Source of the DNA: Phalacrocorax aristotelis
Taxonomy: Eukaryota > Chordata > Aves > Suliformes > Phalacrocoracidae
Assembly (NCBI RefSeq): GCF_949628215.1
Contig: NC_134282.1
Coordinates: 12,088,223-12,152,222, forward strand
Length of the DNA: 64,000 bases
Reading direction: 5' to 3'
A program made the position numbers and the translations under genes. Below the pieces are notes generated by a model. That model did not search any database. It was not told the origin of the DNA and saw only the letters and a program-made list of their open reading frames with translations. This document shows, one piece after another, positions 61,801-64,000 of the stretch (position 1 is its first letter; every line of letters begins with the position of its first letter).

Positions 61801-63111
61801 AGGCATTTGCTTTTCTATCAGTCTGTAAGTTATAGTAAAGCCTTGTGGTCAATCAACAAGAATTTTGTACTTTCTGATACAAAAATATAGCAGGTCAGAA
61901 ACACTGAAAGACAGCAGCAAATAAGAAGTCACCAACAAAAATATGAGATGCTAGAAGAAAAGCACAAGTAATACAGGAAATGATTTAGTTGAAAGATAAG
62001 TAAAATTTGGAAGAGCTGATCTCTTTATTGCTTCTAAAGAAGGAAGATGTAAACTTGAAAATTAATTCAGTATTTAAATCTTAACTACATGAACTGCAAC
62101 TATATTAACTATGACTAGCATATTCATGACTTAAGTGTCCAGCTTTACTACTTATGGGTAGTTTTGGGGAGGGTGGGTAATGTAAAGTTTTAATGCATTT
62201 GTAATGTGACCAGCACTAGAACAGCTTTATTCTTTCAGAATGGGTTTAATATAGGAATAATATGCTGGGTCTGAAATACTCTTATATTTCAGTCAACTAA
62301 AATCTGAAATGTCATTTAATAAGCTACAAAGGAGGAATCTATTTCTCATAATCTGGACCTTTCCTTTAATTCATGTTTGTCACTGGAACTGATGCCATAA
62401 ATTCGTCTAGTTAAAACAGTCCTTTCAGAAAGGCTAACTTCCCGGACAGTGGAGTAAGAATGTGATCCCACTGTATTTTCCAGTATAAAGGTGAAACTAT
62501 ACCCAAAATATTAAATGAGAAAATCCTCACTTAGAGCATCAAAATTAGTAACACCGTGGTTTTATGATGCAACTCAGAATGGGAGATGTTCATACGTGTT
62601 GACTGCATTTGTTGTGCAGCATTAATGTATTTGAGTTGGTCAGTGATTAGCTTTATGGGTGAATGAAGTTGATAGCCTTGGTGTTTAAAGGCAACTGCTG
62701 CAGTGTTTTCTCTTTTGGTTCAATGTGCATACAGCCATACCTAGTTGGCACTGTGTGTGTAAATGCTTGCAGTAATCTCATAGTTCCTAGTAGTGGAGCT
62801 GATGAGCCAGTTTTATAAGAACAGAACATTCCTTACCATGATCACCTTTCTCATTTCATGCACTTCACTGATTTTTCTATTCTGTTATAAAATATAAACG
62901 TCTCCTGTGATGGAGGAATCCTGATTAAGGATTTTTATGTTGACTGTCTTCATTATTTCCTATTAAGTTTAGTGCATGTTATATTTCATGGTTTTTCTCT
63001 GCAGATGACCCTCATGTACAGTATTCTGCAGTGAGCAGCTTTGTGTTTCTTCGTTTCTTTGCTGTAGCCGTAGTCTCACCTCATACTTTTCATTTACGAC
63101 CTCACCATCCA
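22304..63111 (+). CDS. RASA2: RASA2, Ras GTPase-activating protein (GAP1 family), exons 1-15, 3' part outside window
   Basis: Fifteen exons join in frame (22304-22364, 29063-29168, 34640-34743, 35766-35860, 41440-41516, 50225-50308, 52264-52336, 53618-53694, 55077-55175, 57280-57436, 58620-58768, 60135-60249, 60707-60781, 61545-61668, 63005-63111) for 1503 nt, 501 codons, all with GT-AG introns. The first C2 domain spans about residues 12-125 and the second about 140-270; the RasGAP domain starts near 320. [10 protein letters not shown] (366-375) holds the arginine finger at R368, and FLRFF is at 480-484. RASA2 accelerates GTP hydrolysis on Ras at the plasma membrane. The C2 loops keep few of the Asp residues of calcium-binding C2 domains. 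The start ATG at 22304 has G at -3 and +4. The rest of the RasGAP domain and the PH/BTK region lie beyond the window. RASA3 is the nearest alternative, but the sequence is closer to RASA2 and its place beside ZBTB38 agrees. Confidence 0.95.
22365..29062 (+). other. RASA2 intron 1 (6.7 kb)
   Basis: The beginning is still within the CpG island, then the sequence becomes AT-rich. It holds T/G-rich tracts near 25765-25795 and 26521-26600, an A-run at 24080-24090, and no supported internal gene. Confidence 0.8.
29063..29168 (+). CDS. RASA2: RASA2 exon 2 (C2A)
   Basis: Acceptor TTTTTATTTACAG, donor AAG|GTAAGC. Encodes residues 21-55, including [21 protein letters not shown] second acceptor-like CAG 18 bases upstream (ending 29044) would be in frame and add six residues. 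Confidence 0.93.
29169..34639 (+). other. RASA2 intron 2 (5.5 kb)
   Basis: AT-rich with T-runs (near 31780-31790) and an A-run (near 33098-33111). No gene or recognisable mobile element was seen. Confidence 0.8.
34640..34743 (+). CDS. RASA2: RASA2 exon 3 (C2A)
   Basis: Acceptor TTTTTCTTTTCAG, donor G|GTAAGT. Encodes [20 protein letters not shown] and onward to DLRIG, the later strands of the first C2 domain. Confidence 0.95.
34744..35765 (+). other. RASA2 intron 3 (1.0 kb)
   Basis: AT-rich, nothing else recognised. It ends in the C-rich pyrimidine tract CTCCCCCAG. Confidence 0.8.
35766..35860 (+). CDS. RASA2: RASA2 exon 4 (end of C2A)
   Basis: Encodes [20 protein letters not shown] through [11 protein letters not shown]; donor CAG|GTAACT. 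Ends in phase 0. Confidence 0.95.
35861..41439 (+). other. RASA2 intron 4 (5.6 kb)
   Basis: Holds a T20 run at 37645-37664, an (AT)n microsatellite at 37842-37881 and a T/G-rich tract at about 38668-38712. No gene was supported. Confidence 0.8.
37842..37881. repeat. (AT)n microsatellite with GTGTGC interruption
   Basis: Two ATATAT blocks separated by gtgtgc, followed by ataaataaataa. Confidence 0.9.
41440..41516 (+). CDS. RASA2: RASA2 exon 5 (linker into C2B)
   Basis: Acceptor TTTTTTTTTCAG; encodes [20 protein letters not shown] and QQLVV; donor ACA|GTAAGA. Ends in phase 2. Confidence 0.94.
41517..50224 (+). other. RASA2 intron 5 (8.7 kb)
   Basis: The largest intron in the window. It contains an A16 run (42224-42239), a T-run near 45890-45904, a T/G-rich tract (about 46858-46926) and a C-rich stretch near 49980-50005. 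Open frames are short and lack recognisable similarity. Confidence 0.8.
50225..50308 (+). CDS. RASA2: RASA2 exon 6 (C2B)
   Basis: Encodes [20 protein letters not shown] and VSLVGPS; this is loop 1 of the second C2 domain, where only the Asp of CDPY is retained among typical calcium ligands. Donor AG|GTAACA. Confidence 0.95.
50309..52263 (+). other. RASA2 intron 6 (2.0 kb)
   Basis: Dominated by a T then T/G-only tract at 51116-51281. The 3' end has a poor pyrimidine tract and the near-perfect palindrome GGTAAAAATTTTACC at 52237-52251. Confidence 0.8.
51116..51281 (+). repeat. T-run followed by T/G-rich low-complexity tract
   Basis: About 165 bases in which nearly every base is T or G on the RASA2 sense strand: two long T-runs, then GGTGGTGGTGGTG and GTTTTTTG-type blocks. 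Translation of either strand gives only low-complexity peptides. Confidence 0.93.
52264..52336 (+). CDS. RASA2: RASA2 exon 7 (C2B)
   Basis: Encodes [20 protein letters not shown] and FYFE, a basic C2 strand. The acceptor (CACATTGGAACAG) is weak; donor GAG|GTAACT. Ends in phase 0. Confidence 0.93.
52337..53617 (+). other. RASA2 intron 7 (1.3 kb)
   Basis: AT-rich; no gene or recognisable repeat. Confidence 0.8.
53618..53694 (+). CDS. RASA2: RASA2 exon 8 (C2B)
   Basis: Encodes [20 protein letters not shown] and EKLEV; donor AG|GTAAGT. Confidence 0.95.
53695..55076 (+). other. RASA2 intron 8 (1.4 kb)
   Basis: AT-rich; nothing recognised. Confidence 0.8.
55077..55175 (+). CDS. RASA2: RASA2 exon 9 (end of C2B)
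   Basis: Encodes [20 protein letters not shown] and [12 protein letters not shown]; donor TG|GTGAGA splits the Trp codon. Confidence 0.95.
55176..57279 (+). other. RASA2 intron 9 (2.1 kb)
   Basis: AT-rich; no supported gene. Confidence 0.8.
57280..57436 (+). CDS. RASA2: RASA2 exon 10 (C2B to RasGAP linker)
   Basis: Encodes [20 protein letters not shown] then [18 protein letters not shown]; donor CAG|GTACTT. Ends in phase 0. Confidence 0.95.
57437..58619 (+). other. RASA2 intron 10 (1.2 kb)
   Basis: AT-rich; nothing recognised. Confidence 0.8.
58620..58768 (+). CDS. RASA2: RASA2 exon 11 (start of RasGAP)
   Basis: Encodes [20 protein letters not shown] then [17 protein letters not shown] and AELDLKDT; donor CA|GTATGT. 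Confidence 0.95.
58769..60134 (+). other. RASA2 intron 11 (1.4 kb)
   Basis: Contains a short simple repeat (ATA)n/(ATC)n at about 59908-59943 and nothing else recognised. Confidence 0.8.
60135..60249 (+). CDS. RASA2: RASA2 exon 12 (RasGAP arginine finger)
   Basis: Encodes [20 protein letters not shown] then [19 protein letters not shown]368 of IFRGN is the arginine finger of the family. Donor GAG|GTAGGT. Confidence 0.96.
60250..60706 (+). other. RASA2 intron 12 (0.46 kb)
   Basis: Short intron, nothing recognised; ends TTTGTTTCAG. Confidence 0.8.
60707..60781 (+). CDS. RASA2: RASA2 exon 13 (RasGAP)
   Basis: Encodes [20 protein letters not shown] then VEINM; donor ATG|GTGAGT. Confidence 0.94.
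60782..61544 (+). other. RASA2 intron 13 (0.76 kb)
   Basis: AT-rich. A short repeated motif (atctgttaac / taataataat / atctgttaatgtg) occurs near 61308-61362. Confidence 0.75.
61545..61668 (+). CDS. RASA2: RASA2 exon 14 (RasGAP)
   Basis: Encodes [20 protein letters not shown] then [20 protein letters not shown]; donor A|GTAAGT. Confidence 0.96.
61669..63004 (+). other. RASA2 intron 14 (1.3 kb)
   Basis: AT-rich; nothing recognised. Confidence 0.8.
63005..63111 (+). CDS. RASA2: RASA2 exon 15 (RasGAP)
   Basis: Encodes [20 protein letters not shown] then [16 protein letters not shown], containing the FLRFF signature of RasGAPs; donor CCA|GTAAGT. Ends in phase 0, with further exons outside the window. 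Confidence 0.96.
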
Positions 63112-64000
63112 GTAAGTTTTGTGAAGCTTTGTTCTGTTTTATTCATAACCGTCAGATCTGTTTATCTGGGAAGGCACAAGTTACTTTCAGTGGGCCTGTA
63201 ACTGGGAAATAAGATTACTAAATGTCTCTAGGTTGACTTTTCAATTTTATACCTCACCAGAGGAACTAAGACGTTTGTGGTTCTTTAAGCATCAAATTTC
63301 TCAGGCTTTGTGAGGTGTTCTCAAATGATGTAGAAGAGCCATTGATACTAAAGACACTGCCTTTTTTGGGAATGTGCTGCTTTGTTAGAATACCAATGTG
63401 ACTGAGGGTTCTTTAAGGCATATACCTAAACTGCATTACTGCATTGGTTCCTTCCACTTTGGAAGGTAAATATCCAGATGTCACTTTTACTTTTACAAAA
63501 AATATTTCTGTTTGTGTCCTAAACAGACCTTTGTAGAGTTATCCAGTAATTGGTCTACGTATTTACTTTGGACCCCACTAGTTGCAGTGGGTTGCTAGAT
63601 CTTCCATTTTCAGTCTTCAAATTGTCAAGGAGATATGCATTTGAAAAAAGTCTTCAAAGACAGGAATATGGAGATTAAAAAAAACCAACCCTGTATTATT
63701 TTCACATAAATTACAGAATATGTATGAAATCCTCTGCTCCAGAGGTTATTTTTATGACCTTATTTTATCTACTTGAGTGTGTTGTGCTTTCAAAAGAGAA
63801 ATCTGCTTACTCACATTCATTCCTTTGACATTATCAGTTCACTGAGTAAAAAGATGACAGGATTTTATCGCTTGAGGTAAAACATTTTAAAGGGAACATC
63901 AAGGCCTCTTTGTGTAGCTATGCTTATAATCCTATACTAAAATGCAAGCAGTGAGGTAGCAAACAAATCAAGCAAAAGCCTTAATAACAAAGTTTTAAGT
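63112..64000 (+). other. RASA2 intron 15, 5' part
   Basis: AT-rich intron running off the window; nothing recognised. Confidence 0.8.

Overview
This is a vertebrate nuclear window, most likely avian. It carries two conserved vertebrate genes in tandem on the + strand: ZBTB38, whose entire coding region is in one exon, and the first 15 coding exons of RASA2. The pair is adjacent on human chromosome 3q23 (from memory). The short introns and the degraded gammaretrovirus-like provirus fit a bird genome. Species assignment is an inference; no species-diagnostic repeat such as a clear CR1 was found.

Layout. Positions 1-860 are a CpG island with YY1-like and CRE-like motifs and a 34-base C run; it is a plausible upstream promoter for ZBTB38. 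A solo LTR (about 1577-2106, minus strand) is flanked by a 6-bp target duplication. A provirus on the + strand (about 4499-11781) has both LTRs, a tRNA-Trp-like primer-binding site, gag remnants with an internal deletion and an altered zinc knuckle, a protease split by a roughly 1.85-kb foreign insert, and broken RT, RNase H and integrase. There is no recognisable env. The ZBTB38 coding exon is 13202-16777 (1191 aa), followed by a long AT-rich 3' UTR containing a 101-bp tandem duplication. A second CpG island (about 21870-22830) holds RASA2 exon 1 (ATG at 22304). Exons 2-15 run to 63111 and stay in frame through all 14 junctions, giving 501 codons that end inside the RasGAP domain; the gene continues past the window.

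Function. ZBTB38 is a BTB/zinc-finger methyl-CpG-binding transcriptional regulator with a CtBP-type PLDLR motif. RASA2 is a GAP1-family Ras GTPase-activating protein: two C2 domains, then the RasGAP domain with its arginine finger at about residue 368; the PH/BTK part lies downstream. The two genes share no obvious pathway.

The most unusual signal is in the three LTR copies. About 285-340 bp at their 5' end is almost invariant, then all copies diverge abruptly, and the provirus has no clear target duplication. This suggests gene conversion or recombination between inverted copies. No tRNA, rRNA, CRISPR or bacterial-type system was seen, and nothing here clearly amounts to a new biological system.
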